Assembly: GCF_004135975.1 (NCBI RefSeq)
Contig: NZ_CP026538.1
Span: 558,001 to 622,000 of the forward strand
Length of the DNA stretch: 64,000 bases
Source of the DNA: Solidesulfovibrio carbinolicus
GTDB lineage: Bacteria; Desulfobacterota; Desulfovibrionia; Desulfovibrionales; Desulfovibrionaceae
Direction of reading: 5' to 3'
Under the pieces are notes generated by a model, which made no database searches, had not been told where the DNA came from, and saw only the letters and a list, made by a program, of their open reading frames with translations. The position numbers and the translations under genes are program-made. Position 1 is the first letter of the stretch, and each line of letters starts with the position of its first letter. This document shows positions 28,070-37,839 of this stretch, in pieces.

Positions 28070-30160
28070 ATGAGTCTGAAATTCAAGTTCATACTTCCCG
28101 CGTTTTTGTTGATCCTGCTGGGGATGTCCGTCACGACATGGATAACCTATCAGCGAAGTACGGATTCCTTGACAACTATTGCGTTGGAAAAAGCACAAGT
28201 GACGGTCAATGGCCTGTCTTCGGCTGTTGATCTGTGGGTAGATGGCGCAAAAAATGAAATTATTACACTTTCAAAAACAAAATTGGCCTTGACTGCGCTC
28301 GAGGCAGACGCTCCGAAGACTGCGACGCAAGAAGCGTTTGATCTGTTGGCGGACGCTGCTTCGCGCCATCCGGCTTTTGACAGCATCTTGTTGTTGAATG
28401 AAAAGGGGATCGTCGTCCTCACCACCAATAAGAATCTGGCCGGGGCGGATTTGTCCGGCCGGGAGTATTTTCAAAAGGCCATGGCCGGCCAAGTCTTCCT
28501 TTCCAAGCCGCTTTTCAGCAAGGACTCGGGCGAAGCGGTCTTCGTCATTTCCTCGCCGGTGCGCCAAGGCGGCCGCGTCGTGGGGGTGATCTCCTCGGGC
28601 GTGAGGATCGGGCGTTTTACCGAGCAGTTTCTCAAGCCCCTGGACACGCCGGCCAGCTATGGCTTCATCCTGGCCCCGGACGGCCTGGTCCTCGCCCATC
28701 CCGAGGCCAAGCTCGTCGGCAAATACAACGTGTTTACGGAAGCGGATTATGGGTCGCGCATGGCCTCCATGCAAAAGGGCCTGCTGGACACGGTTTCCCT
28801 TGGCGTGGACAAGCTGGTGCTTTTCGAGAAAAGCCTCGCCACTGGCTGGGTTGTGGGCATGACCATCAACAAGGCCGTGGCCTTTGGCGGCGCCCGTGAG
28901 CTGGGCCTGCTCATCCTGGGCCTTTCCGCCGGCCAGGCCGTGCTGATCCTGGCCGGTTTGGGGATTATTCTCTCACTCACCGTGCTTAAGCCCCTGGGGG
29001 CGCTTGTCGGCGCGGCCGGCCGCATTGCCGACGGCGATCTGGACACCCGGCTGGATACCGACCGGACCGACGAGATCGGCGGACTGCAACGAGCCATGAG
29101 CCGCATGGTGGCCACGCTGAAGATCAAGATCGGCGAGGCCGAGGACCAGGGGCGGCAGGCCGTGGCCGCCTCGGACAAGGCCCGGGAGGCCACGGCCGAG
29201 GCCGACAAGGCCAGACAAGCCGCCGAAGCCGCCCGGGAAGAAGGCATGCTCCAGGCCGCCGCCCAGCTCGAAGACATCGTTGCGGCCATCACCGCCGCCG
29301 CCGAAGCCGTGTCCGGGCAGATCGCCCAGTCGAGCCAGGGCTCCCAGGAACAGTCGGCCCGGGTAGGCGAGACGGCCACGGCCATGGAGGAGATGAACGC
29401 CACGGTCATCGAAGTGGCCAGAAGCGCCGGCCAGGCCGCGACCACGGCCGAAAACGCCCGGGGCAAGGCCGACGAGGGTTCGCGCATCGTGGATCAGGTC
29501 ATTGGCGGGATCAAGGAAGTCCAGGCCAAGGCCCTGGAACTCAAGGACGACATGACCCGCCTGGGGCAGCAGGCCCAGGGCATCGGCCAGGTGCTGGACG
29601 TCATCTCCGACATCGCCGACCAGACAAACCTGCTGGCGCTTAACGCCGCCATTGAAGCGGCCCGGGCCGGCGAGGCCGGGCGCGGCTTCGCCGTGGTGGC
29701 CGACGAGGTCCGCAAGCTGGCCGAAAAGACCATGCACGCCACCAAGGAAGTGGGCGAAGCCATCGCCGGCATCCAGCAGGGCACGCGCAAGAACGTGGAC
29801 AATGTCGAGCAGGCCGGACGGCGTATTGACGAAGCCACGACCCTGGCCGGCCAGTCCGGCCAGGCTCTGGCCGCCATCGTGGCCTTGGTCGGCGAAACCA
29901 CCGATCAGGTCCGCTCCATCGCCACGGCCGCCGAACAGCAGTCGGCCACCGCCGAGGAAATCAACCGCAGCGTGGCGGACATCAGCCGCATCGCCGGCGA
30001 GACGGCCATGGCCCTGGAGCGCTCCGACGGCGAACTGTCCGGGCTGGCCGACCAGACAAGGATGCTGCGTGGCCTTATCGACGACATGCAGGGCGGCGCG
30101 GCCAAGGCCCTGCCGTCCGGCGCGTCGGGCCGTAAGGCGCTTCCGGGGCGGACGCGCTAA
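28070..30160 (+). CDS. Methyl-accepting chemotaxis protein with Cache domain
   Basis: A 696-residue chemoreceptor. A first membrane helix (about 7-27) is followed by a periplasmic dCache-like ligand domain (about 35-270, with [18 protein letters not shown] and [12 protein letters not shown]). A second helix lies at about 280-310, then a HAMP domain ([20 protein letters not shown]) and the cytoplasmic coiled-coil signalling region. The highly conserved tip [20 protein letters not shown] is at about 523-542, with [13 protein letters not shown] after it. It senses an extracellular small molecule, perhaps an organic acid or amino acid, and controls CheA. A strong terminator follows. Confidence 0.93.
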   Translation: MSLKFKFILPAFLLILLGMSVTTWITYQRSTDSLTTIALEKAQVTVNGLSSAVDLWVDGAKNEIITLSKTKLALTALEADAPKTATQEAFDLLADAASRHPAFDSILLLNEKGIVVLTTNKNLAGADLSGREYFQKAMAGQVFLSKPLFSKDSGEAVFVISSPVRQGGRVVGVISSGVRIGRFTEQFLKPLDTPASYGFILAPDGLVLAHPEAKLVGKYNVFTEADYGSRMASMQKGLLDTVSLGVDKLVLFEKSLATGWVVGMTINKAVAFGGARELGLLILGLSAGQAVLILAGLGIILSLTVLKPLGALVGAAGRIADGDLDTRLDTDRTDEIGGLQRAMSRMVATLKIKIGEAEDQGRQAVAASDKAREATAEADKARQAAEAAREEGMLQAAAQLEDIVAAITAAAEAVSGQIAQSSQGSQEQSARVGETATAMEEMNATVIEVARSAGQAATTAENARGKADEGSRIVDQVIGGIKEVQAKALELKDDMTRLGQQAQGIGQVLDVISDIADQTNLLALNAAIEAARAGEAGRGFAVVADEVRKLAEKTMHATKEVGEAIAGIQQGTRKNVDNVEQAGRRIDEATTLAGQSGQALAAIVALVGETTDQVRSIATAAEQQSATAEEINRSVADISRIAGETAMALERSDGELSGLADQTRMLRGLIDDMQGGAAKALPSGASGRKALPGRTR

Positions 30161-30188
30161 ACCGCCCCGGACCTTGCCCGGCAAATAA

Positions 30189-30224
30189 ACGCCCCCCGAC
30201 GACTGGCCGTCGGGGGGCGTTTTC
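30189..30224 (+). terminator. Rho-independent terminator after the chemoreceptor
   Basis: ACGCCCCCCGAC and GTCGGGGGGCGT form a perfect 12-bp stem with an 8-base loop, followed by TTTT. It may also serve the convergent adenylate cyclase gene. Confidence 0.9.
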
Positions 30225-30243
30225 GTGGCCTGTTGCCCGAAAC

Positions 30244-32562
30244 TTACTTCGAGGTGTGGGCAAAAACGCCGTCCCAGCCGTCCGGCGGCGGGTCCTCGGC
30301 CAGGGCGGCGCAGCGTTCGGCAAACACGCCAAACGCCTTCCACGCGTACTGCCCGGCCAGGGCCGTGAAGGCCTCGGCCGCCTCGGCGAACCGGCCGGCG
30401 GCGTACAGGTCCCGGGCCGCGCCGAAGGCGGCCAGTTCCTCTCGGCGGCTGTCGGCTTCGGCGGCGGAGAAGACGGCAAAAAGGTCCACGGCCTCGTCCC
30501 TGCCCTTGACCCGCACCCGGTCCACGGCCACGAAGGCCGCGATCCCGGCCAGGCCCGGCGCGTCCTGGGCTTCTTGGCGAATCTCCCCGGAAACCAGCAC
30601 CCGCACGTCGTAGTATTTGGTCAGCCCTTCCAGGCGCGAGGCCAGGTTCACGGCGTCGCCGATGACGGTGTAGTCGAAAAGATCCTCGGAGCCGAAGTTG
30701 CCGACCCGGGCCTTTCCTCGGTGCAGGCCCACGCCGGCGGCGATGGTGAGGCCGTAGTCGCGGGCAAAGGCGACGTTGAGGGCGTCCAGGCGTTGCCCCA
30801 TCTCCAGGGCGGCGGCCACGGCCTGGGCCGGGTGGTCGGGCACGGCGACGGGTGCGTTCCAAAAGGCCATGAGCGCATCGCCGATGAACTTGTCCATGGT
30901 GCCCAGGCGTTCCATGATGATGCGGGTAAGCGGCGTGAAATAGCGGTTGAGCAGTTCCGAAACCTGGGTCGGGGTCAGGCGCTCGGACAAGGAGGTGAAG
31001 CCGCGCACGTCGGAGAACAGCACCGTGACGTCGCGTTCCTCGCCGGTCAGGCGCAGGTCCTTGGGCCGGGCCATGATGCGGGCCACCACGGCCGGGGCCA
31101 CGTAGCGCGAAAAGGCCCCGTGTAGGAAACGCTTCTGCCGTTCCTCGCGCCAGAACTTGAGAAAGGTGAGCAGGGTGAAATTGAGGACCAGGACCAGCAG
31201 GGGAAACAGCGGCGAGACGTACAGGCCGGTGCGGCCAAGCAGTTCCGCCGCGCCGTACCAGCCGCCGGCCCCCAGGGCGGCAAAGGGGATCAGAAGCGTG
31301 GCGGCCGGGGCATAGGCCAACAGGGCGGCCGATAAAAGCCCCATGACCGCCGTGGCGGAGAGTTCCACGGCCACGGCCCAGTCCGGCTGGGACAGGAAGT
31401 CGCCGGAAACGATCATGTCGGCGATGGTGGCGTGGACCTCGACCCCGGGCATGGCCCGGTCCATGGGCGTGGCCCGCAGATCGCGCAGGGCGGCGGCCGA
31501 GGCCCCGACAAAGGCGATGCGGCCCTTGATCTCGCCGGGATCGACGCGCCCGGCCAAAACGTCGGCGGCGCTGACGTGGGGAAACGTGCCGCCCGGCCCC
31601 CGGTAATTAACCAGCACCCGGCCGCCGGCGTCCAGGGGGATGACCCGCCGGCCCAGGGTGTCGCTTCCCAGGGCCAGGGATTCGATGCCGCCCGAGGTGA
31701 CCCGCAGCACGGCGTTTTTGATGCCGTAGGCCTCCATGACGGTGGCCAGGGCCAGACTCGGTGTCAGCCGGCCCAGGTGCTCCAGCACCAGGGGACTGCG
31801 GCGCACGATGTTGTCGCGGTCGGGCAAGGTGTTGATGAAGCCGGCGGCCGGGGCGGCCTTGGCCAGCACGGGCAGCGGACAGACCATGCGCCGCGATTCC
31901 GGCAGACAGGCGTCAAGCGGCATGGCGTCCGGGGTCTTGGCCATGGACAGCCGGGCCGGCGGCAGGGGGCAGGCCCCTTCGGAGGCCTGGCCGGCCGGGC
32001 CGCCGGCATGCCCGGGCTGGCCGAAGTCCTGGTAGTAGCCCAGGACGAACGGCCCCGAGCGCAGCATGTCGGCCAGCACCCGGTCGTAGTCGCTGAGGGC
32101 GTCGGGCAGGCCGGTGACGGCCGCGTCCAGGCGCAGGTCGCGGCGCAACTGGCCGATGACGGCGCTGGGGCTGGCCCGGTCGGGTTCGGCGAAGACGATG
32201 TCCAGGCCCACGGCGGCGATGCCGGCGTTGCGCAGCCGCCCCAGCAGCAAGGCCACCCGGTAGCGCGGCCAGGGCCATTGGCCGTGCTCGGCCAGGCTCG
32301 CCTCGTCGATGTCCACGACCACCGGCACGCCGCTTCGCACCGTCGGCCGCTCCCGGGTGAGCATGGCGTCGTAAAGCTTGCCGTCCTGGAATTCCAGCCA
32401 GACCGGCCGGGCCAGGTACAGGCCGATGACGGCGGCGGTCACGGCCAGACCGGCCAGGAGCAGCTCGGCCCGGGAACCCAGGGCGCGCCAGACCCCGGCA
32501 ACGAAGCCCAGGGGTCTGGCGGCCAGGGATGCCAAGGCCATGCCGCCGTGTGGTTTCGCCAT
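30244..32562 (-). CDS. CHASE2-domain adenylate/guanylate cyclase
   Basis: A 772-residue membrane cyclase. After a first helix (about 33-53), the periplasmic CHASE2 domain spans about 55-390. Three more helices follow and then a class III nucleotide cyclase domain (about 500-690). Metal-binding Asp is in VLFSDVRGFTSLSE (~514) and in GTMDKFIGDALMAFW (~555), where the Lys fits ATP specificity. The catalytic Asn and Arg are in DYTVIGDAVNLASRLE (~634). It likely makes cAMP in response to a periplasmic cue. CHASE2 cyclases often sit with FecR-domain genes, and one is found upstream. It is the last gene of a minus-strand run of exported proteins, 9 bp after the LPP20-like gene. Confidence 0.92.
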   Translation of the reverse strand: MAKPHGGMALASLAARPLGFVAGVWRALGSRAELLLAGLAVTAAVIGLYLARPVWLEFQDGKLYDAMLTRERPTVRSGVPVVVDIDEASLAEHGQWPWPRYRVALLLGRLRNAGIAAVGLDIVFAEPDRASPSAVIGQLRRDLRLDAAVTGLPDALSDYDRVLADMLRSGPFVLGYYQDFGQPGHAGGPAGQASEGACPLPPARLSMAKTPDAMPLDACLPESRRMVCPLPVLAKAAPAAGFINTLPDRDNIVRRSPLVLEHLGRLTPSLALATVMEAYGIKNAVLRVTSGGIESLALGSDTLGRRVIPLDAGGRVLVNYRGPGGTFPHVSAADVLAGRVDPGEIKGRIAFVGASAAALRDLRATPMDRAMPGVEVHATIADMIVSGDFLSQPDWAVAVELSATAVMGLLSAALLAYAPAATLLIPFAALGAGGWYGAAELLGRTGLYVSPLFPLLVLVLNFTLLTFLKFWREERQKRFLHGAFSRYVAPAVVARIMARPKDLRLTGEERDVTVLFSDVRGFTSLSERLTPTQVSELLNRYFTPLTRIIMERLGTMDKFIGDALMAFWNAPVAVPDHPAQAVAAALEMGQRLDALNVAFARDYGLTIAAGVGLHRGKARVGNFGSEDLFDYTVIGDAVNLASRLEGLTKYYDVRVLVSGEIRQEAQDAPGLAGIAAFVAVDRVRVKGRDEAVDLFAVFSAAEADSRREELAAFGAARDLYAAGRFAEAAEAFTALAGQYAWKAFGVFAERCAALAEDPPPDGWDGVFAHTSK

Positions 32563-32571
32563 GGGCTCGGC

Positions 32572-33399
32572 CTATTGGGCCGGGGTCTGGCCCAGGGGCA
32601 CGTCCAGGGACATGGCCTTGCTCTTGGAGCCGGAGTTGCGGATCATGCTGCCGGCGGGCGGGTCGGCCAGATCGTCCACGGGCGAGCCCCGGCCGGTGAC
32701 CTCGATGATGTTCTGGCCCTTGTAGACGAGGAGGTTGCCGAGGATGTCGTGGACCTTTCTGGCGTCGATCTCCAGCTTGACGAAGGCGTTGCCGCTTTCG
32801 TCCCAGCCCCAGCCCCGGTTGGGGCTGCGCAGATCGATGTCGGGGATATAGGCCCCGAAGATGGCGGCGCAGACCTTGGAGCGGTTGACGTCCTTGGTGA
32901 GCACGAAGTTTTCGGCGGTGCTGGCGCTGTAGATCTTTTCGCCGATCATGACCTGGGCCAGTTCGTCGTAGGCGTTGATCTGGGCGGCGCGCAAGGCCAT
33001 CAGCGCCGGCCGGGCCGCCTCGGAGGTGGTGCCGAAGCCGAAGTTTTCCACGCGCACGTTTTTAAAGCGGTGCAGTTCGCCAAGAACGTTGATGATGGTC
33101 CCAAGCTCGATGTGGCCAAAGGCCAAGGCGATGTCCTTTTCCTTGTCGTAGATCATCTTGTCCACGATGATGCCCTTGATGACGGCCGCGGCCTTGGTGT
33201 CCTCGCGCAGGCTGGGTTCTTCGGTGAGGCCGAATTTCCCTTCGCTTTTGACCTTGAAGCCGATGACCGACTCCATGAGTTTGCGCTTGAGGTCCTGGGT
33301 GGCCATTTTCTCGGACATGAGCTGCCGGTTGCCGGCGGCCAGGGCCAGGCCGGCCATGAGCAGGATAAGGACGGGAAGGAAAAAGAGGGTCTTTCGCAT
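32572..33399 (-). CDS. LPP20-like exported protein
   Basis: A 275-residue protein with a signal peptide (MRKTLFFLPVLILLMAGLAL, then AAG). The middle part reads ARPALMALRAAQINAYDELA, VMIGEKIYSASTAENFVLTK and later VCAAIFGAYIPD. This matches the LPP20/FlgT-N type fold, where alanine-rich A-x-x-x-A-Q-x-x-A-Y-R/D-E-L helices precede a strand. Such proteins are periplasmic or outer-membrane lipoproteins; this copy lacks an obvious lipobox Cys. A good AAGGAG ribosome site precedes ATG 33399. It is coupled by only 9 bp to the CHASE2 cyclase. Confidence 0.7.
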   Translation of the reverse strand: MRKTLFFLPVLILLMAGLALAAGNRQLMSEKMATQDLKRKLMESVIGFKVKSEGKFGLTEEPSLREDTKAAAVIKGIIVDKMIYDKEKDIALAFGHIELGTIINVLGELHRFKNVRVENFGFGTTSEAARPALMALRAAQINAYDELAQVMIGEKIYSASTAENFVLTKDVNRSKVCAAIFGAYIPDIDLRSPNRGWGWDESGNAFVKLEIDARKVHDILGNLLVYKGQNIIEVTGRGSPVDDLADPPAGSMIRNSGSKSKAMSLDVPLGQTPAQ

Positions 33400-33589
33400 G
33401 GCGGACTCCTTGTCGTGTGCGGGACGGCCGGGGCGTTCCCGGACCGGGCGTCCTTGCCCGGCCCGGCGGGAGCGCCTCCCGGCGGGTTGCCGGCTGGCGG
33501 CGCTTGCGCCGGCCGGACCGTCTCCTTGCCGGTACGAAAGCAAGAGACATGCCTGTTTGTCGTTGGGCGCGGCGGACGGCCGCGCCGGC

Positions 33590-34153
33590 TCACCAGCCCA
33601 GGGCCTTCAGGATTTTGTCCATGAGCGATGGTTCTTCCTCGGCGGGCGCGGCGGGCTGTTGTCCGGCCTTGGCGGCCGCGCCCGGGTCAACGGCCGGCCC
33701 GCCTTCGGCCGGGGGGACGAGCTTGCCGTCCTTGACGGTCAGCGTGCCCTGGACCGTGGCGCCCATGGGCACGTCGAGGGTTTGCAGCCGCACCGACAGG
33801 CCCGGGTCGCGGGGGGCGAAGGCGGCGTCCATGGCCTGGCTGGCGGCCGGGCCTTCCAGCCGCTTGCCGGCCGCCGGGCCGGCCGCAACCACGTTGACCT
33901 CGTCCACGGCCAGAAGCAGTCCGCCGGGCGCGGCCGGATCGGGTTTGACCCGGGCGGTGTAGCGCACGGTCCCGTTCTGGGGCAGGCGCTGCTGGCTGAC
34001 CAGATGATCGGCGATTTTTTGGGAAAGTTCCTGCCGCCGGGCCTTCCAGGCTTCCATGAGGACGTCGTTGCCGGCCTGGGCCGGCATGGCCGCCAGGATC
34101 GCCATGGCGGCCATGAGCAGGCCGGCGAGGCTCGGGCCAAAGCGCGAAGGCAT
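33590..34153 (-). CDS. Exported protein, hypothetical
   Basis: A 187-residue protein with a signal peptide (hydrophobic residues 8-24 ending AMPAQA). The mature region has a helical start (VLMEAWKARRQELSQKIADH), a strand-rich middle and an Ala/Pro-rich tail that ends SLMDKILKALGW. No family is recognised. Gaps of 190 and 92 bp separate it from its minus-strand neighbours, all exported, so it is probably part of the same operon. Confidence 0.6.
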   Translation of the reverse strand: MPSRFGPSLAGLLMAAMAILAAMPAQAGNDVLMEAWKARRQELSQKIADHLVSQQRLPQNGTVRYTARVKPDPAAPGGLLLAVDEVNVVAAGPAAGKRLEGPAASQAMDAAFAPRDPGLSVRLQTLDVPMGATVQGTLTVKDGKLVPPAEGGPAVDPGAAAKAGQQPAAPAEEEPSLMDKILKALGW

Positions 34154-34245
34154 GGGACACTCCTTGCCGTTGGCGAAGGCTGGTTGGCGTCGCGTCCGGC
34201 CCAGGGCCGGACGCGACGGGTTGTTCTTTTGGGGAAGGCGCGATG

Positions 34246-34887
34246 TTAGAAGTCGGACGGGTCAATGGCCCGGCCGCCGCCGGTGAAGCTCTTTTCCACC
34301 TTGGGCCTGGGCGCGGGCGCGGCCTTTGGCCGGCAGCGGCTCTGGGCGTCGGCCAGCCCTTGGCGGGCCAGGGCGTAGCTCGGGTCCAGGGCCAGGGCGC
34401 GCTGGTAATGGGCCTTGGCGGCCGGGCAGTCGCCGTCAAGCAGGGCCAGGTTGCCGAGGTAGAAGTAGGCCTGGGGGTTGGTGGAGCCCAGGGCCGCGGC
34501 CTGGGCCAGTTCCTGGCGGGCGACCAGCTGATTGCCGGTGTCGTAGCTCAGGATGCCCAGGCCTTCGTGCAGGCGGGCATAGCCCGGGGCCACGGCCAGC
34601 CCGGCCCGGTAGGCGGCGTCGGCCCGGCCGGTCTGGCCCAGGCGGACATAGCTCTGGCCAAGATACCAGTAGGCGTCGGCCATGCCCGGGGCCATGCGCA
34701 CGGCGGCGTCGAACTGGGCGGCGGCGTTGTTGTAGTCGCCCATGGTGAAGGCCCGCACGCCGGCGTCGTAGTAATCCTGGGCCGAAGCCTGGGGCGCGGC
34801 CACCACCACGGTCTGCTGGGGCTGGCAGGCGGCCAGGCCCATAAGCAGCACGGCGGCGGCCAGGACGGTCATGAGATGTTTGGCCAT
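34246..34887 (-). CDS. TPR-repeat lipoprotein
   Basis: A 213-residue protein. The lipobox LMGLAAC at the end of the signal sequence (Cys21) predicts attachment to a membrane lipid. Three to four tetratricopeptide repeats follow, for instance AQDYYDAGVRAFTMGDYNNA, ADAYWYLGQSYVRLGQTGRA, and AYFYLGNLALLDGDCPAAKA. A Pro/Lys-rich tail ends it. TPR lipoproteins act as scaffolds for envelope complexes. It lies between the CsgG-like lipoprotein gene (28 bp upstream) and the hypothetical exported protein. Confidence 0.8.
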   Translation of the reverse strand: MAKHLMTVLAAAVLLMGLAACQPQQTVVVAAPQASAQDYYDAGVRAFTMGDYNNAAAQFDAAVRMAPGMADAYWYLGQSYVRLGQTGRADAAYRAGLAVAPGYARLHEGLGILSYDTGNQLVARQELAQAAALGSTNPQAYFYLGNLALLDGDCPAAKAHYQRALALDPSYALARQGLADAQSRCRPKAAPAPRPKVEKSFTGGGRAIDPSDF

Positions 34888-34915
34888 GACGGCTCTCCTT
34901 GGGTTCGGGCGTTGG

Positions 34916-35671
34916 CTACTTGAGCTTGTCCATGTCGGCCACGGCCTTTTGGACCAGGCGCTGGGACATGGTGTCCAGGGTCATGACGCGGGTTTCGGAC
35001 TGGGACACGCCAAGCGCCCCGCCGCCCTTGGAGTTGATTTCCATTTTGTCTTCGATGTAGCCGGTGGCCTTTTGCTCGCCGGTGTTGGCGTCGAGGATCT
35101 TGTAGCGCAGGCCGACAATCCACACGGCGGCGGCTTCGTTGGCGTGGATGGAGCTGGCCGTGGCGTCGGCGGCATAACCGCCCGCGCCGCCGATGGCCGA
35201 GCCGGCGATGGCCCCGATCCAGCGGCCGTCGAAGCTCTTTTTCACTTCCGAGACGGGTTCGGCCTTGAGGATGTCGAAGCGCACCAGCCAGTTGGTGGCC
35301 TTGAACTTGCCTTTCTTGAATTTTTTCAGTTGCGTGGCGTCGCCGAGGTTGGCCGCGACCTCGATTTCCTTGAGCATGGGGCCCAGGTCGGAGCGCTCAA
35401 GCACCACGTAATGGGCCTTGCCAAGCTCCAATTCGGCGTAGTCGGCGATGTTGTTGCTGGTCACTTTCTGGGTGTAGGTGGCGTTGGCGCTTTTGATCTC
35501 GCCGGGGATGACCACCAGCATGGGACCGGGTTTGTCGCTGTAGGTGATGGGCTGGTACATGGCCTGGTCGGCTGCCTCGTTGGCCTGTTTCGAGGCCGAG
35601 CCGCCGGTGACGCAGCCGGTGAGGCCAACCGTCGCCAAAAGGGCCAAAACGCCGAGAACAGAAAACCGCAT
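34916..35671 (-). CDS. CsgG-like lipoprotein
   Basis: A 251-residue protein with a lipobox (LLATVGLTGC, Cys20). The mature part has the block AHYVVLERSDLGPMLKEIEV typical of CsgG-like or LpoB-like domains. A strand region (NWLVRFDILKAEPV), a glycine-rich segment (IGAIAGSAIGGAGGYAAD) and VGLRYKILDANTGEQKATGY follow. CsgG forms the outer-membrane curli export pore; many relatives of unknown function sit in other envelope loci. No curlin genes are seen here, so an assignment to amyloid export is not supported. The ribosome site GGAGGAG precedes ATG 35671. Confidence 0.65.
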   Translation of the reverse strand: MRFSVLGVLALLATVGLTGCVTGGSASKQANEAADQAMYQPITYSDKPGPMLVVIPGEIKSANATYTQKVTSNNIADYAELELGKAHYVVLERSDLGPMLKEIEVAANLGDATQLKKFKKGKFKATNWLVRFDILKAEPVSEVKKSFDGRWIGAIAGSAIGGAGGYAADATASSIHANEAAAVWIVGLRYKILDANTGEQKATGYIEDKMEINSKGGGALGVSQSETRVMTLDTMSQRLVQKAVADMDKLK

Positions 35672-35737
35672 GATGCTCCTCCGTGTGGGGTTGGGGGTTG
35701 GGGACGCCAGTCGGTTTGCCGGAACAGCGCGCACCGG

Positions 35738-37141
35738 TTAGAAATTTTTGACCGCATCCAGCGGCTTGGCCGGGGCCTGGTCGCCGGAGAGGATCTTGGA
35801 CGCGTCGGGGACCACCTCGGCCACCTTCTTGGCCGTTTCCTCGGACTTGACCAGCTCGCGCAGCCGCTCGGGCGGAGCCTGGACCAGGGAGGCCGGCACG
35901 GCCTGTCCCAGGCGCTCCATGACGGCCGGGGCGGTAAGCTGCGAGGCAAAGGCCAGCTTCACCACGTCGCCGTGGGCCGATTCCAGGCTAAACGCCCCCT
36001 GGCCCATCTTCTGGTTGAGCGGGGCCAGGATGGCCTTTTGCAGGAACTCGCCGAAGTTGCCGCGCGTGCCGACGAATTCCACCTCGAAAAGCGACGTGCT
36101 CGACTTGTCGAATTCCCGGAAATCCACGTTGAGCACCGGGCGCAGGCCGATAAATTCCTTTTTGACCAGCTGGCCGGCGTCATAGCTCGGCAGCCCGGCG
36201 ATCTGGATCTGGTAGGTCTTGGCCGGGGCCTGCAAATGGTCGGCGAAGAACTCCTTGGAAAATTCGCCGCCGATGATGCGGCCGACTTCTTCCAAAGCCT
36301 GATCCTCGTCGGCCCAGCTCTGCTTCTGGGGCACCTTGCTGTTGTAGTAGATTTCCTCGCCGGTGTGGTTGTCCACGCACTTGATGGTGAGCGAGGTGAG
36401 CACGTACTTGGTGACGGTCAGCCCCGAGGCCGGCAGCTTGGCGCTGACGGTCTTGAACTTGGCTTCGCCGGAGATGGCGAAATCGGCGGCCTTGGCCCCC
36501 TTGCCGTCGGACGGGCGGCCGTCGTCGGACCAGATGCGGTAGCCGAAGCTCTTGATGCGTTCCTTGATGATGTTTTCGGCCACCGGCGAGCGCTCGGCCA
36601 CCACGTCCGGGCCTCGGGCGGCGTCGCGCACGAAAACCGTGGCCGAGATGCGCGGATTGCCCTGTTCCTTCAGCGCCGCCATGCGCTCGTCGCGGCTCAT
36701 TTCCTTGAGCGCGTCTTCCACGCCGCCCACATAGACCTCGGCCTTCATGAGCAGATGGGCGAACCCGTCCTCGCCGACCCAGGGGTCGGATTCCTTGATG
36801 ATCTTTTTGATGATGCCCTGGGAGCGGGAGAATATCCGGTCTTTTATCACGGCGTAGTTCTCGACCAGGGTGGAGGATTCGACATAGGCCCCCACGGCCT
36901 TTTCGAGGATCTGGTTTTTGGCGTCGGCCCGCAGGGCGTCCAGGAGCAGGCCCTTGTCCCGGGCATAGGCCTCGCCGGCCGGGTCGGCCAGACCCTCGGC
37001 CGTGACGATGATGGTTTTTTCCGGTCCCGGGGCCTCGGGTTTGGGGGCGGCCGGCGCGTCCTTGGTTTTGGCGGCGGCCGGCAGGGCCAGGCCCAGGCAC
37101 AAGGCCAGGGCCAGGATCACGAGGAGGGAAAAGCGTTTCAT
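35738..37141 (-). CDS. Exported FlgT-N/LPP20-like protein
   Basis: A 467-residue protein with a signal peptide (MKRFSLLVILALALCLGLAL, then PAAA). Residues 60-130 read like the FlgT N-terminal domain, for instance GLLLDALRADAKNQILEKAV, AYVESSTLVENYAVIKDRIF and SRSQGIIKKIIKESDPW. This domain is found in outer-membrane-associated proteins around the flagellar base, but no flagellar genes are here. A middle strand-rich part (GRIIGGEFSKEFF) and a helical C-terminal tail follow. Function unknown. It lies between the CsgG-like gene and the smaller exported gene, spaced 66 and 56 bp. Confidence 0.6.
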   Translation of the reverse strand: MKRFSLLVILALALCLGLALPAAAKTKDAPAAPKPEAPGPEKTIIVTAEGLADPAGEAYARDKGLLLDALRADAKNQILEKAVGAYVESSTLVENYAVIKDRIFSRSQGIIKKIIKESDPWVGEDGFAHLLMKAEVYVGGVEDALKEMSRDERMAALKEQGNPRISATVFVRDAARGPDVVAERSPVAENIIKERIKSFGYRIWSDDGRPSDGKGAKAADFAISGEAKFKTVSAKLPASGLTVTKYVLTSLTIKCVDNHTGEEIYYNSKVPQKQSWADEDQALEEVGRIIGGEFSKEFFADHLQAPAKTYQIQIAGLPSYDAGQLVKKEFIGLRPVLNVDFREFDKSSTSLFEVEFVGTRGNFGEFLQKAILAPLNQKMGQGAFSLESAHGDVVKLAFASQLTAPAVMERLGQAVPASLVQAPPERLRELVKSEETAKKVAEVVPDASKILSGDQAPAKPLDAVKNF

Positions 37142-37197
37142 GGGGCGTCCCGTGGGTTGGGGTTGGCGTCGCGACGGCATGGCCTGGGAAACGGGCG

Positions 37198-37839
37198 CTA
37201 CTTGCCGGCCTGGGCGCAAAAATCGCGGTAGAGGTTGGCCACGGCCACGGCCCCCTCGTCCTCGATGACGGACAGGGCCGCGCCGACCACGTCCTGGCCG
37301 GCCCAGGATTCGGCCGACATCTTCTGGCTGGAGAGCACCCGGCCCCGGGCGTCGGTCAGGGTCATCATGATGGTGACGGCCACTTCGTTGGCGTTGACCA
37401 TGAGGTTCTTGCCGGCCCGGCCGCTGATGACGCCCCGGATGAAGAAATCCGCGCCGATGCGGCCCGAGGCGGCCAGGGCGGCGTCGGGGTCGTTGTTCAA
37501 AATGGCCAGGCGTTCGGCGGCGGCGATCTGGGCGTTGATCTGGCCCTGGGTGATGGTGCTCAGGCCCAGCTGCTGGAGCTGCTGGTTGACGGCGTCAAAG
37601 AGCACGCCCGAGCCGCCCAGGGCCAGCTTGCCGCCGGTGCGCTCGGCCAAAAGCAGGGCGATGCGCTTGCCCTTGATGCTTGATCGGCAGGGGGCGGACA
37701 AGGCGGCGCTGACGGCGGCCCGTTTGGCGGCCGTAGCCTGGGACCCTTTGGACTCCTCCTCGGAAAAGGAGAAGGCCCGGGCCGGAACGTCAGGAGCGAG
37801 CACAAGGAACGCGAAGGCGAGAACGAGCAGTCGGCGCAT
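37198..37839 (-). CDS. Exported protein, possible CsgG/LpoB-related
   Basis: A 213-residue protein with a signal peptide (MRRLLVLAFAFLVLAPDVPA, then RAF). The mature portion includes IKGKRIALLLAERTGG, LFDAVNQQLQQLGLSTITQ and ARGRVLSSQKMSAESWAGQD; the alternation of strand and helix plus a G-A-D-F-F-I-R-G strand recalls the CsgG/LpoB superfamily. It is the first gene of the minus-strand exported-protein run. Its upstream region is a 690-bp spacer that presumably holds the operon promoter. Confidence 0.55.
   Translation of the reverse strand: MRRLLVLAFAFLVLAPDVPARAFSFSEEESKGSQATAAKRAAVSAALSAPCRSSIKGKRIALLLAERTGGKLALGGSGVLFDAVNQQLQQLGLSTITQGQINAQIAAAERLAILNNDPDAALAASGRIGADFFIRGVISGRAGKNLMVNANEVAVTIMMTLTDARGRVLSSQKMSAESWAGQDVVGAALSVIEDEGAVAVANLYRDFCAQAGK

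Noticed and set aside
28973-30862. A 629-codon minus-strand frame opposite the chemoreceptor and into the cyclase gene
   Set aside because: It spans the terminator at 30189-30224 and is a composition artefact opposite conserved domains.
34916-35671. True curli export pore CsgG
   Set aside because: No curlin subunits or CsgE/CsgF-like genes are nearby; only the superfamily similarity is supported.
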